64,000 nucleotides of DNA from a filamentous cyanobacterium ESFC-1 (GCA_000380225.1 KB904821.1:1788830-1852829), one strand, 5' to 3'; counted from the first letter of the stretch, positions 52,760-63,244 are shown. Notes: generated by a model not told the origin, from the letters alone. Translations and numbers: made by a program.

Positions 52760-53764
52760 CTAATAACGAAACAACAAATAGATAAAAAACGGCGCACCGA
52801 AAATCGGTAAAATCAACCCCACCGGAAACTCCTGGGGGTAAAAAAGCAAACGGGCTAAAATATCCGCCCCCAATACCAAAATTGCCCCGAATAAAGCACT
52901 ATAAGGCAGAATCCAGCGATAATCCGTCCCTGCCCAAGTTCTGGCTAAATGGGGAGTCATCAAGCCCACAAATCCCAAAGGCCCTGCGATCGCGACACTC
53001 CCCCCCGCTAACAAAACCACCGCCAACAAGCCCAAACCCTTCACCCACGCAGTTTGTTGTCCTAAACCCTGGGCGATCGCGTCCCCTAAACTCAAGGTAG
53101 TAATTTGTCGCCCCAAGGCCAAAGCCAGCAGCAAACCCACGCCAAAAAACGGCAGCACTTGTAAAAACAACTCAGCGTTACGTCCTGAGATCGAGCCGGT
53201 CAACCAAAAGCGAATTTCGTCAAAAGCCCGTTGATTCAGCAATAAACTGGCCGTAGTCAGGGCAGAGAAAAACGCCGTTATTGCTGCCCCTGCCAGGACT
53301 AAATTGAGGGGAGTCAAACCGCCACGCCCCAAAGACCCCAAACCATACACCGCGATCGCCCCCAACCCTGCCCCAAACAACGCTAAAGCCGCTTCAACAC
53401 CGAGGGGAATATCCCCCCAAGCAAAAAGACCCACCACCAACGCCAAAGCCGCCCCAGCGTTGATTCCTAACAGGGTAGGCGACGCGATCGGATTGCGAGT
53501 TAAACCCTGCATAATCGCCCCAGAAACCGCCAAACTTGCCCCCACAAACACCGCAATGAGCGATCGCGGCAACCGAATCGACCGGGCAATCCAATGTTCG
53601 GTAGAGCCATCAAACGCCACCAAAGCTTGCCAAATCTCTCGTAACGAGATATCTGTCACCCCGACGGCTAAACTCGCCCCAAACGCCAAAAAAAGCACGA
53701 TCCAGGCAACACCCAGACCCCAGAATAAGCGGCGGTTTCGTATTTCATCCATTGATAAAGTCAT
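52760..53764 (-). CDS. FecCD-family iron-siderophore ABC permease (first)
   Basis: A 334-residue inner-membrane protein of the BtuC/FecCD family. Markers are IRLPRSLIAVFVGASLAVSG, LTRNPIASPTLLGINAGAAL, GPLGFVGLMTPHLARTWAG and YPQEFPVGLILPIFGAPFFIYLL. It would be first in the minus-strand operon, followed by the BASS transporter and the second permease. The normal arrangement is permease-permease-ATPase. Short heptamers (AACCAATA) separate it from the BASS gene. Confidence 0.92.
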   Translation of the reverse strand: MTLSMDEIRNRRLFWGLGVAWIVLFLAFGASLAVGVTDISLREIWQALVAFDGSTEHWIARSIRLPRSLIAVFVGASLAVSGAIMQGLTRNPIASPTLLGINAGAALALVVGLFAWGDIPLGVEAALALFGAGLGAIAVYGLGSLGRGGLTPLNLVLAGAAITAFFSALTTASLLLNQRAFDEIRFWLTGSISGRNAELFLQVLPFFGVGLLLALALGRQITTLSLGDAIAQGLGQQTAWVKGLGLLAVVLLAGGSVAIAGPLGFVGLMTPHLARTWAGTDYRWILPYSALFGAILVLGADILARLLFYPQEFPVGLILPIFGAPFFIYLLFRY

Positions 53765-53861
53765 GGAAACACCATTACATAACTTGGCCGAGGACTGAAA
53801 GATATTCTTAAATGAATGTCTGCCCCTTCAATGTCACCGTATCCTTAAGGGCGATCGGTAA

Positions 53862-55178
<1,317 letters not shown>

Positions 55179-55189
55179 GCTTTCGCGTC

Positions 55190-55230
55190 ATTAGTCATTT
55201 GTCATTAGTCATTTGTCCTTTGTTCTTTGT
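55190..55230. repeat. short heptamer repeat after eno
   Basis: TCATTAG/TCATTTG heptamers between the eno stop and its terminator; a second short stretch is at about 55335-55365, ahead of a GGTTGGGT/ACCCAAC palindrome at about 55377-55405. Confidence 0.7.
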
Positions 55231-55306
55231 GGTTTAATCTCGTTCTGAGGGAACACCAAAGAATCTCAAAATAAGGCTCTGTCTCAATTGCAATTATGCT
55301 AATTTA

Positions 55307-55330
55307 GCCCGCTTCGGCGGGTTTTATTTT
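55307..55330 (+). terminator. eno terminator with TTCG tetraloop
   Basis: CCCGC (55308-55312), TTCG loop, GCGGG (55317-55321) and TTTTATTTT form a classic intrinsic terminator 130 bp after the eno stop. Confidence 0.9.
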
Positions 55331-55531
55331 GTCTTTTGTCATTAGTTATTTGTCATTGGTTATTAGTAGTTGTAGGTTGGGTAGAACGAAGTGAAACCCA
55401 ACAAAACCTTACCTTCGCATAGTATAGAGTGGAAATTGGACGGGGAAAAGAGCGCCCCTACAAAGAACTTGACCAAAATGCCATCACTTTAAATTGTTAT
55501 AAAATTACAAATGACCAATGACGAATGACCA

Positions 55532-56398
55532 ATGACCAATCTAAAACTAGAACCGAATACCCTGTGGTCGAAAATTATCGCTCGCACCCAATCTGCTTTA
55601 GCCAGTGGTGCATTGCAATCTTTACCCACCGAACAAACCATCATTGAAGATGAGGGGATTCCTTTTTTTACGCGCATTTTACAAAACCTTCAGCGTAAAG
55701 AAACGGCCAGAAAAAAGCAAAAAACCAATCCTTTTTTACCTTATGAAGAAGCTTTATTTGTTGCCGATATTTCAGAAACTCACTTGTGCTTGCTCAATAA
55801 ATTTAATGTGGTCGATCATCATTTGTTGATGATTACAAAAGAATTTGAAGCTCAAGAAGATTGGTTAAACGAACGAGATTTTGAGGCGATGTGGGCTTGT
55901 TTAGCCGGAGTGGACGGGTTAGCCTTTTATAATGGGGGAGAAAAAGCAGGAGCGAGCCAACCCCACAAACACTTGCAACTCATTCCTTTTGAATCGAATC
56001 TAGACTCTCGTTCATTACCGATTGAAGGCGCGATCGCGCAGATTTCCTGGCACAATGAAATTGAGACGATTCCGGGGTTTGAATTTCCCCACGCGATCGC
56101 GAAACTCGATCCCAACCTCCACAAAAATCTCCCACAAGCCGCCCAAATTACCCTCGAACTGTATCAGAAGTTATTGCAGCATTTAGGCAGAGAAATTACC
56201 GGAAAACAACACACCCAACCCTACAATTTACTCGCAACGCGGCAATGGTTATTTATCGTACCGCGATCGCAAGCAGAGTTTACCGGAATACCCGTTAATT
56301 CCCTCGGATTTGCCGGGGCATTATTAGTCCGCAATCAAGAACAATTAGCTTATTTAAAAGCCTTTGGCCCGTTGAATTTGCTCAAAGCAGTCACCTAA
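55532..56398 (+). CDS. ATP adenylyltransferase (Ap4A phosphorylase)
   Basis: A 288-residue HIT-superfamily protein. The active-site motif QPHKHLQLIPF (HxHxQ type) is near residue 145, with the N-terminal domain around NPFLPYEEALFVADI and NKFNVVDHHLLMITKEFE, and a DUF4922-like C-terminus (NLLATRQWLFIVPRS). It phosphorolyses diadenosine tetraphosphate to ADP and ATP. The chosen ATG at 55532 lies in a run of heptamers (ATGACCA units), with other in-frame and out-of-frame ATGs nearby, so the start is partly ambiguous. Confidence 0.9.
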   Translation: MTNLKLEPNTLWSKIIARTQSALASGALQSLPTEQTIIEDEGIPFFTRILQNLQRKETARKKQKTNPFLPYEEALFVADISETHLCLLNKFNVVDHHLLMITKEFEAQEDWLNERDFEAMWACLAGVDGLAFYNGGEKAGASQPHKHLQLIPFESNLDSRSLPIEGAIAQISWHNEIETIPGFEFPHAIAKLDPNLHKNLPQAAQITLELYQKLLQHLGREITGKQHTQPYNLLATRQWLFIVPRSQAEFTGIPVNSLGFAGALLVRNQEQLAYLKAFGPLNLLKAVT

Positions 56399-56408
56399 TT
56401 AACCTGTA

Positions 56409-56429
56409 GGATGCGTTAACAACGCATCC
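56409..56429. terminator. palindrome between Ap4A phosphorylase and lexA
   Basis: GGATGCGTT and AACGCATCC form a 9-bp stem with a 3-base loop between convergent genes. It belongs to the same repeat family as the palindrome in arsC, and probably serves as a terminator here. Confidence 0.6.
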
Positions 56430-56445
56430 CACCCTAAATAACTCT

Positions 56446-57063
56446 TTAATTCATGGATTGATAATCACGCCAAACCGCCGTTAAAATCCCTTGGATTTGT
56501 ACCGATCTCCCATTCACCTCTATCGGTCGATAACGGGAGTTGGCAGGCTTGAGGATGACCTTTTCTCCTTGTTGATAAAACCGTTTTAACGTTGTCCCAT
56601 GACCTTCGACACGGGCTGCCACAATCGAACCGTTGCGGGGGGTTTCATTCGCCGGAAGTTTTCGCATAATGACCACATCCCCCTCGGTAATCAAATCATC
56701 GATCATACTATCTCCCATGACTCGCAATGCGAAACAATTGGGTTGCTGAATAAAAGCGTCAATTTCTAAGTATTCTGGGCTTTCGGTAAACGGTTCAACT
56801 AAACCCCCTGCCGCGATCGCACCTAATACTTTAATGCCTTGGGGTTCTTTATGCAAAATTCGCAGGGTGCGGGCTTTGCCTTCTGTCCAGTCAATATATC
56901 CTTTCGAGCGCAAACGCTCCAAACGGCTTTGAATCGGCGCAGGAGACTTGAGATTCATCGCAGTCATCATCTGCCGAATCGAAGGAGCGTGTTGAGCCGT
57001 GTTGATATACTCAACTAACCAGTCATACAGTTCTTGTTGGGCTTTTGTGAGTGATTCCATCAT
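56446..57063 (-). CDS. lexA: LexA repressor
   Basis: A 205-residue SOS-type repressor. N-terminal winged helix (about 1-70; APSIRQMMTAMNLKSPAPIQ) and C-terminal S24 peptidase domain. The self-cleavage site Ala85-Gly86 (GAIAAGGLVE), catalytic Ser119 (VMGDSMID) and Lys160 (TTLKRFY) are all present, unlike the LexA of Synechocystis 6803, which lacks them. This protein should therefore be cleavable upon RecA activation. A LexA box lies 41 bp upstream of its start. A second Met directly follows the first. Confidence 0.95.
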   Translation of the reverse strand: MMESLTKAQQELYDWLVEYINTAQHAPSIRQMMTAMNLKSPAPIQSRLERLRSKGYIDWTEGKARTLRILHKEPQGIKVLGAIAAGGLVEPFTESPEYLEIDAFIQQPNCFALRVMGDSMIDDLITEGDVVIMRKLPANETPRNGSIVAARVEGHGTTLKRFYQQGEKVILKPANSRYRPIEVNGRSVQIQGILTAVWRDYQSMN

Positions 57064-57103
57064 TAAATCGCCAAATTAGTGCAAGTTAACCTGCATTTAT
57101 TTT

Positions 57104-57117
57104 AGAACTTTTGTACT
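57104..57117 (-). promoter_or_regulatory. LexA box upstream of lexA
   Basis: On the minus strand, AGTACAAAAGTTCT fits the cyanobacterial LexA box consensus RGTACNNNDGTWCB (as reported for Anabaena) at every position. Its place in the lexA upstream region indicates autoregulation. Confidence 0.85.
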
Positions 57118-57279
57118 ATTTGGCAATCTTTTTTTAAGAAAAAGTTTAGGAAACTGCCGCATTTGTGGCGCAATCTTGCTTTTAAGCCTAGCCCTATTAA
57201 ATCAAAACCATCGAGATTTTGCTGTATGATAAGCCATTTTTCCTTTGAACTAAAAGTCAACAAAAGAAATGGGGCTTTC

Positions 57280-57320
57280 GCGCCATTGGTCATTGGTCAT
57301 TAGTCATTAGTCATTGGTCT
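57280..57320. repeat. heptamer repeat (TCATTGG/TCATTAG)n
   Basis: Five units between the divergent lexA and aldo/keto reductase genes. The rest of the 345-bp gap has the LexA box and no gene. Confidence 0.85.
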
Positions 57321-57408
57321 TATGTACCGACTCAGGGCTAAGACCAGATGTTAGTTAATCAGGTTTGATATCCTCTTGAGAGGAGACCATGACTTAAAAG
57401 CAAACTCA

Positions 57409-58380
57409 ATGACTGCAAACATAACTTTACCAACAATGGGCTGTGGCACTTGGGCGTGGGGCAATCGCCTATTGTGGGGCTACGATCGGAGCATGGACGA
57501 CGAGTTGCAAAAAGTGTTTAACCTCTGTGTCGAAAATGGGGTGACGCTGTTTGATACGGGGGATTCCTATGGGACAGGAACATTAAGCGGTCGTAGTGAG
57601 GAGTTGTTAGGACGCTTTACCCAAGAATATGAAGGGGCCAATCAAGACCAAATTTGTTTGGCCACAAAACTCGCCCCCTATCCTTGGCGCTGGACACGCA
57701 ATGATATGATCAACGCGGCCAATGCTTCGGCTAAACGCTTTGGTCAAAATATTAATTTGGTACAGATGCACTGGTCTACGGCGAATTATTTTCCTTGGCA
57801 AGAATGGCCGTTATTAAAAGGTTTAGGGGATTTATACGAGAAAGGTTTGGTGCAGGGGGTGGGGCTTTCTAATTATGGGCCAAAACGCCTCAAGAAAGTG
57901 CATCAGTTGTTTGCAGAAAGAGGCATTCCCATTACATCTTTACAGGTACAATATTCCCTGCTTTCGACGGCTCCAGTGACGGATTTAGGCATCAAGCAAG
58001 TCTGCGATGAGTTGGGCATTCAAATGATTGCTTATAGTCCTCTTTGTTTGGGAGTTTTAACGGGGAAATATTCTCAAGATAAGTTACCCAGTGGTATTAG
58101 AAATCTGCTGTTTCGTCAACTGCTATCGAGTGCGCGATCGCTCCTGAGTTGTTTACAAGAAATTGCTCAAAATCGCGATAAAACAATGGCTCAAATTGCG
58201 ATTAATTGGTGTATTTGTAAAGGCACAACCCCCATCCCCGGAGCCAAGTCTGTATCACAAGCACAGCAAAATATCGGCGCAATGGGATGGCGTTTAGATG
58301 CCGGGGAAATTGCAGCATTAGACCAAGAAGCGGCTAAAGTGGAAAAGCCGATGGTGCAGAATATTTTTCAGACCCAATAA
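57409..58380 (+). CDS. aldo/keto reductase
   Basis: A 323-residue NADPH-dependent TIM barrel from ATG 57409; a TTG at 57376 is possible but would use the AGGAG-like sequence as coding. The tetrad is seen as Asp and Tyr in FDTGDSYG, Lys in CLATKLAPYPW and His in LVQMHWS. NADP-binding residues are in IPGAKSVSQAQQNIGAM. It resembles plant/cyanobacterial chloroplast-type AKRs (At1g06690-like), found with PSI/PSII stress functions. The substrate is not known. Confidence 0.88.
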   Translation: MTANITLPTMGCGTWAWGNRLLWGYDRSMDDELQKVFNLCVENGVTLFDTGDSYGTGTLSGRSEELLGRFTQEYEGANQDQICLATKLAPYPWRWTRNDMINAANASAKRFGQNINLVQMHWSTANYFPWQEWPLLKGLGDLYEKGLVQGVGLSNYGPKRLKKVHQLFAERGIPITSLQVQYSLLSTAPVTDLGIKQVCDELGIQMIAYSPLCLGVLTGKYSQDKLPSGIRNLLFRQLLSSARSLLSCLQEIAQNRDKTMAQIAINWCICKGTTPIPGAKSVSQAQQNIGAMGWRLDAGEIAALDQEAAKVEKPMVQNIFQTQ

Positions 58381-58851
58381 ACCCCAAATTACAGGATTAT
58401 TTAAGTAGTAGACAAGAACCCCGGTAACTTAGGCGAAACCGGGGTTCTAGAACTATAGTATTTACAAATCGGATGTAAACATCCTAATCTCGTTCCTTAG
58501 TTTCACCAAGGGACGCAAAAATGAAGCTCCGCCTCGATTCTATAACAGAAATGCTATTAAGAAAAAACGAGACTCCGCCTCAATTTTATAATAGATATGC
58601 TATTAAGAAAAATATAAAGGCGAGTTTACTTCTCAAATAAACATACTCTATCCATTCTGAGAAAATAAGCCCCTCTCGGAGTGGGAGAGGGGATTGGGGT
58701 GAGGGCGCACTAATGAGCAAAAACGTCCTAACTGTCCGGCTTACTGCTATATTTCCGAATTTGATATGTAGAGCGATCGCGTACAATAAATTAAGAGAAT
58801 TAATAACCCAACTTTTAACCCCCAAACTTGCCCATTATTATAAAAACCAAA
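58381..58851. other. repeat-rich 471-bp gap
   Basis: Holds an AGAACCCCGG hairpin (58415-58448), then two near-identical units of about 55 bp with CTCCGCCTC and TATGCTATTAAGAAAAA (58532-58566 and 58576-58610), then an inverted TATAGCA-type MITE fragment (58659-58751). No gene seen. Confidence 0.7.
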
Positions 58852-59469
58852 ATGGTACAAACACCCGCCAAACCAGAAACCGAAACCCTCTTACTCAACT
58901 TACCCAGAACCCTAAAACTCTATGTCACCCCAGAACAATTTATCCTCTTAGCCGCCAGTAATCGCGATTTACAACTCGAAAGAACCGCCCAAGGAGAACT
59001 AATTGTGAATCCCCCCACAGGTTGGCAAACCGGAAAACAGAACATTAACATCACAACAGAATTGTGCCTTTGGTGGCGCAATGCAGGTGAACCGGGAGAA
59101 GTTTTTGATTCTTCGACGGCATTTACTTTACCCAATAATGCCATTCGTTCCCCGGATGCGTCTTGGGTCAGTCAAGAACGCTGTGATACTTTAACCGATG
59201 CACAAAAAGCAACTTTTGCCCCCGTTTGTCCCGATTTTGTAGTGGAATTGCGCTCAACTTCTGATACTTTGAACTCCCTCCAAGAAAAGATGCAGGAGTA
59301 TTTAGAGAATGGGGCAAAATTAGGGTGGTTAATTAACCCTAAAAATCGGACTGTGGCGGTTTATCGAGTAGGTTTAGAAACCGAAGTTTTAGACAATCCT
59401 TCTCAGTTGTCAGGAGAGGAAGTTTTACCAGGTTTTGTCTTGGATTTGCGTCGCGTTTGGGGAGACTAG
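58852..59469 (+). CDS. Uma2-family (DUF820) putative restriction-like endonuclease
   Basis: A 205-residue protein from ATG 58852. The PD-(D/E)XK-like core is visible: NAIRSPDASWVS with Asp, PDFVVELRSTSD (E-x-x motif; the usual Lys is replaced by Arg) and NGAKLGWLINPKNRTVAVYR. Uma2 proteins are exceptionally abundant in cyanobacterial genomes; activity and role are unknown, with transposon- or toxin-like roles suggested. Followed by a perfect palindromic terminator-like hairpin. Confidence 0.85.
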   Translation: MVQTPAKPETETLLLNLPRTLKLYVTPEQFILLAASNRDLQLERTAQGELIVNPPTGWQTGKQNINITTELCLWWRNAGEPGEVFDSSTAFTLPNNAIRSPDASWVSQERCDTLTDAQKATFAPVCPDFVVELRSTSDTLNSLQEKMQEYLENGAKLGWLINPKNRTVAVYRVGLETEVLDNPSQLSGEEVLPGFVLDLRRVWGD

Positions 59470-59473
59470 AACT

Positions 59474-59506
59474 AGAACCCCGGTTTTTTGAAAAAACCGG
59501 GGTTCT
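59474..59506 (+). terminator. perfect AGAACCCCGG hairpin after Uma2 gene
   Basis: AGAACCCCGGTTTTTT (59474-59489) is followed, after one base, by its exact complement (59491-59506). A third half-copy (AACCGGGGTTCT) follows at about 59513. Member of the dispersed AGAACCCCGG family, placed 4 bp after the stop. Confidence 0.75.
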
Positions 59507-59646
59507 GGCGCACAACCGGGGTTCTGGCAAGGGGTGGTTCTAATTGCCCCATTTTACGGCGGGTAGGGGCGAGGTTTCCGCGCCCAATCTAACCTCTGAT
59601 GACATGGGTTAAAATCGAGTCAATGTCTCGATAGAGCGAGAGCAAC

Positions 59647-60801
59647 ATGGTAGACAACTCAGCTTGCCCTTTTCACGCTGGCTCGATGATTACTAATCCC
59701 AAGTATTTTGTCGGTCGGGATGAAGCATTACGCTATATCGCCACGCGAATGGAAAGCGACCAACCCACCAGCGTTAATATTGTGGGCGAGCATCGTATGG
59801 GGAAATCATCACTGCTATATCGCTTTTATCAGATATGGAATCCGCAACAGTTTTCGCCCCGTGCTGACTCAAAAAAGAGTTGGTGGTCGCGGCGCGATAA
59901 ACGGACAATAGGAAAAGATACTAAGCCCTATGTTGTGGTTTATGTTGATTTACAAACCTGTGAATGTCAACAAGAAGTAGGCTTTTACCAAGCAATTGCC
60001 ACAGCTTTACAGAAACACCCTAAGATTCAGAAGCAGCGCCAACTGAAATCCAGTTTCAAGCCCCAAAGATGGGATCGTCAAACATTTTCCGATGCTATTA
60101 AAGATTGTAAAGCAAAAGGTTTGCTTGTTGTTCTTTGCTTAGATAAATTTGATGGTTTATTCCAATATCCAGAAGAATTTGATAACGGCTTTTACGATAG
60201 TTTGCATTCTTTGATGAATCATAATCAATTGATGCTCGTTATCGCCACCCTTGAAAGTATCAAAATTTATCGCGACCAGAAAAAACTAACCTCCTCTTTT
60301 TTTAATGTCGGTCACAATCATTTTTTGAAAGAACTGACCGAGCCAGAAGCTAATATTTTAGTAAGCTTACCCCAAAATGAGACATCAGCTTTAAGTCTAG
60401 AAAAGCAAAAAATGGCGTTAGATTGGGGCAGAAATCATCCCTATTTATTGCAGTTAGCAGGGCAGTATTTGTGGGAGGCGAAACAATTTGATCGTCCTCT
60501 CGGTTGGGCAAAAGAGCAGTTTGACCGACAAGCTCAATCCTGTATGCAACCTGCGCCGATTTCTGCGTTAGTAAAAGAGAATTGGTGCAGTGTTCTTGTG
60601 ACATTGAGGAAGCAATTACTAAGGGGTTGTGCAGGAATCGGTAAACTCACTCGCGATATTGGTTCGGGGTCGAGTGAGTTTGGTTATGTTGTAATTGGAT
60701 TATTTGTTTTATCAGCTTTTGTTGCAGTTGTGATGGGCAACTTAACACCTCAAGAATTTTTCAATTGGTTTTTACGGTTGATCCAAGATTTATTAAGTTA
60801 A
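59647..60801 (+). CDS. P-loop ATPase with C-terminal membrane helix
   Basis: A 384-residue AAA/STAND-like NTPase (AAA_35-type). Features: KYFVGRDEALRYIATRM sensor-like start, Walker A GEHRMGKSSLL (about 47-57), Walker B LLVVLCLDKFDG (note Lys after Asp), a winged-helix-like middle (LDWGRNHPYLLQLAGQYL) and a C-terminal transmembrane helix (about 345-365) with a short tail. The following gene encodes a second, larger ATPase with the same core. I infer a two-component membrane complex; function unknown. Confidence 0.8.
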   Translation: MVDNSACPFHAGSMITNPKYFVGRDEALRYIATRMESDQPTSVNIVGEHRMGKSSLLYRFYQIWNPQQFSPRADSKKSWWSRRDKRTIGKDTKPYVVVYVDLQTCECQQEVGFYQAIATALQKHPKIQKQRQLKSSFKPQRWDRQTFSDAIKDCKAKGLLVVLCLDKFDGLFQYPEEFDNGFYDSLHSLMNHNQLMLVIATLESIKIYRDQKKLTSSFFNVGHNHFLKELTEPEANILVSLPQNETSALSLEKQKMALDWGRNHPYLLQLAGQYLWEAKQFDRPLGWAKEQFDRQAQSCMQPAPISALVKENWCSVLVTLRKQLLRGCAGIGKLTRDIGSGSSEFGYVVIGLFVLSAFVAVVMGNLTPQEFFNWFLRLIQDLLS

Positions 60802-60821
60802 AATTGCCACTTGTAAATAAT

Positions 60822-63071
60822 ATGAATAAACTCTATAAACTTATTATCTTTATATGGGAATCTCTGCGGTTACTGTATTGGAATTACTTTAAACCCTATA
60901 CCCTGAGAGCGTGGCTGAGAAATATTCACCCAGATTTAGATATTGATAGTAATCCTTGGCAACTGCGGGCTGAGTTTCAGGGAAATCGCCGCCTGCGTCG
61001 TTATGCCGAGCAGAGTTGGTGGTTGACTGTGGTAACGCCGATTGTGGCTGTTTTGGGTGTTGCGCCCCTTTACAGTTTTTGGGCTGAAACTGCTTTTGAT
61101 TTTCGCGTGAGTGGTTTATTTCTAAGCGGATGGGGAATGGGTTTAGTTGTGGCACGAGGTGGGTCAGGGAAATTAGAAAACTTATTTAATCGTTTGTTCT
61201 ATTTAATGATAGGAATTGTTTTTCTATTTGTGATTGTCTCTCCCGTGCTGCCGGAAGCGACAGGGAATTTAGTTCAAGCTGTACCCACCTCTTTACTGAC
61301 AATTGTGGCTAGTTTGTGGCCTGTGGCGTTCGGCGTGGCGCTCGGCGTGGCGGTCGGCGTGGCGCTCGGCGTGGCGGTCGGCGTGGCGCTCGGCGTGGCG
61401 TTCGGCGTGGCCATGGTTTTAGGAGTGTTGCGGGTTTACTTTTGGTTGCCGGAGTGCCTCTGGATGCTGTTTTTGGGGTTGGGGGCGCGTCTCGACCAAT
61501 CCGAGCGCTTGTTACCCTATTTACCCTTTTGGTTTGACGAGTTGATTATTCTGCCCTTACCTTTTCTTTCTGACATCATCATTGATGCCCACCGTACCCA
61601 TCCCGACCAAGCCCGCGACGCGATTAATTACCTAACTAACTCTACCAATCAGCAAACCACCGCCGCTTGGGCCATGGCCGGCATTACCTTTGACTGTCTC
61701 GACCAAGTGCAAAGCCTCGATGATATCGTTACCATTCTCGACCGTCTCGATTGGATACCCTCGCCCCCACCCGCGCAACTCGGCAAAGTCTTTCCCGCTT
61801 TTCAAGCCATCGCCCTGGATGTCCGCCAAGCCCAAAACGCGACCTCCATCGACAATCAAGCCGATTTTCTCAAAGCCCCCATCGAGAAACTACACCGCCT
61901 TCAAACTCAGCTTGCTTACGAACGGGCTAACATTGCCACAAACTTTGGTTCTATTACCCATCGCTGGCTCGACCTTTTAGAAACCGCTCAACAAACCCTA
62001 GAAAGCCAACGGCAAACTCTCCCTCAAGTTTATCTGGCTGGGTCTGCCCTCGACCCCAACTTGGCTCAAACCCGCTTCAAAGGTCGTAAAGATTTATTCG
62101 CCAAGATTGAAGCTTTGTCCCTGGCAGAACAACCCCCGGTTTTGCTGCTTTATGGTGGTCGTCGCACCGGAAAAACATCGTCTCTGAAATATTTGCCGCA
62201 GCGTGTCGGGTCAGATTTAGTACCGTTATTTGTCGATATCCAGGGCATCGCCAACGCCACCACCTTAGCCGGAGTCGCCCAGTCCCTTACCGTTCAAATC
62301 CGCGAAGCTGCCCGGAAAGCCCGTCAACTGTCCTTGCCTGATTTACCTCCCGATTTCCACCGCGACCCTTTTGTGGCGTTACAAACTTGGTTTGCCAGCA
62401 TCGAAAAAAAGGTCAGGGGTAAGCGTTTTCTGCTGTGTCTGGACGAATTTGAGCGCTTCAGCGAAATCATCAACACAACTGGGAGTCGCGTACCCCTTAA
62501 CTTTTTCCGTAACCTTATCCAACATCATCCCCGTTGGATTGTGTTGTTTAGCGGTTCTCATCATCCCGACGAACTCGATACCTATTGGAGCGATTATTTG
62601 ATTAACACTCGCGCCCTGCGTCTGAGTTATCTCGACCGAGAAGCTGCTATCGAGTTAATTCGCGAACCTGTACCGGATTTCCCCGATATTTACCCCGATG
62701 CTGTGGTAGAAGCGATTTTACACCTCACCCGCGCCCAACCTTATCACATTCAGTTAATCTGCATGACCGTGGTTGAACGCCTTAATGCAGAAAAACGACG
62801 CTTGGTAACTCTAGAAGATATTGAAACTTGTATTCCTACTGCTTTAGAAACCGCTTGGGGTGTTTTCAACGAACTCTGGAAAGAAACTCTCGACGAAAAT
62901 GAACGAGATTTTCTCTTGGCGTTATTAGCGGGTGAACCCATCACCGCAACCCCCAAAACTACGATTCGCCGTCTCATCCACAAGGAAGTCATTGAAAAAT
63001 GTGAAACGGGTTATCGTATCCAAGTCCCGTTAGTGCAACGCTACCTCGAAAGCAAAGCCCAAGAGTATTAA
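60822..63071 (+). CDS. large membrane protein with C-terminal P-loop ATPase
   Basis: A 749-residue protein from ATG 60822 (20 bp after the previous stop). The N-terminal third has about five to six hydrophobic segments (about 60-225), one of them built from GVALGVAV repeats encoded by a 12-bp minisatellite. A helical linker (about 240-420) precedes a STAND/AAA-type ATPase: Walker A LLYGGRRTGKTSS, Walker B KRFLLCLDEFERF, sensor-like LFSGSHHPDELD and a winged-helix C-terminus. Reminiscent of membrane-tethered signalling or defence NTPases; the identity is unknown. Confidence 0.8.
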   Translation: MNKLYKLIIFIWESLRLLYWNYFKPYTLRAWLRNIHPDLDIDSNPWQLRAEFQGNRRLRRYAEQSWWLTVVTPIVAVLGVAPLYSFWAETAFDFRVSGLFLSGWGMGLVVARGGSGKLENLFNRLFYLMIGIVFLFVIVSPVLPEATGNLVQAVPTSLLTIVASLWPVAFGVALGVAVGVALGVAVGVALGVAFGVAMVLGVLRVYFWLPECLWMLFLGLGARLDQSERLLPYLPFWFDELIILPLPFLSDIIIDAHRTHPDQARDAINYLTNSTNQQTTAAWAMAGITFDCLDQVQSLDDIVTILDRLDWIPSPPPAQLGKVFPAFQAIALDVRQAQNATSIDNQADFLKAPIEKLHRLQTQLAYERANIATNFGSITHRWLDLLETAQQTLESQRQTLPQVYLAGSALDPNLAQTRFKGRKDLFAKIEALSLAEQPPVLLLYGGRRTGKTSSLKYLPQRVGSDLVPLFVDIQGIANATTLAGVAQSLTVQIREAARKARQLSLPDLPPDFHRDPFVALQTWFASIEKKVRGKRFLLCLDEFERFSEIINTTGSRVPLNFFRNLIQHHPRWIVLFSGSHHPDELDTYWSDYLINTRALRLSYLDREAAIELIREPVPDFPDIYPDAVVEAILHLTRAQPYHIQLICMTVVERLNAEKRRLVTLEDIETCIPTALETAWGVFNELWKETLDENERDFLLALLAGEPITATPKTTIRRLIHKEVIEKCETGYRIQVPLVQRYLESKAQEY
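61323..61413 (+). repeat. 12-bp minisatellite in membrane segment
   Basis: Seven to eight units of GGCGTGGCGNTC (N usually G, C or T) encode alternating GVAL/GVAV/GVAF. Unit length is a multiple of three, so changes in copy number would lengthen the helix without shifting frame. Confidence 0.9.
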
Positions 63072-63244
63072 GAGCCAGCAGATTACATCTCTTCTTGAAA
63101 CTTTCAAGACTGATGAAATCTCTTTGCCTTGATTAGGGCGATAGAGACGTTATTGAGAAAAACGTAGATTCGAGTTTACGTTCAAAATGAAAATACTATA
63201 TGGTCATCACAATTAATTTTCATACACAGGTATTGTATTGTTCT

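Noticed and set aside
61316-61537. Arg/Gly-rich 73-codon frame
   Set aside because: Out-of-frame reading of the 12-bp minisatellite inside the large ATPase gene.
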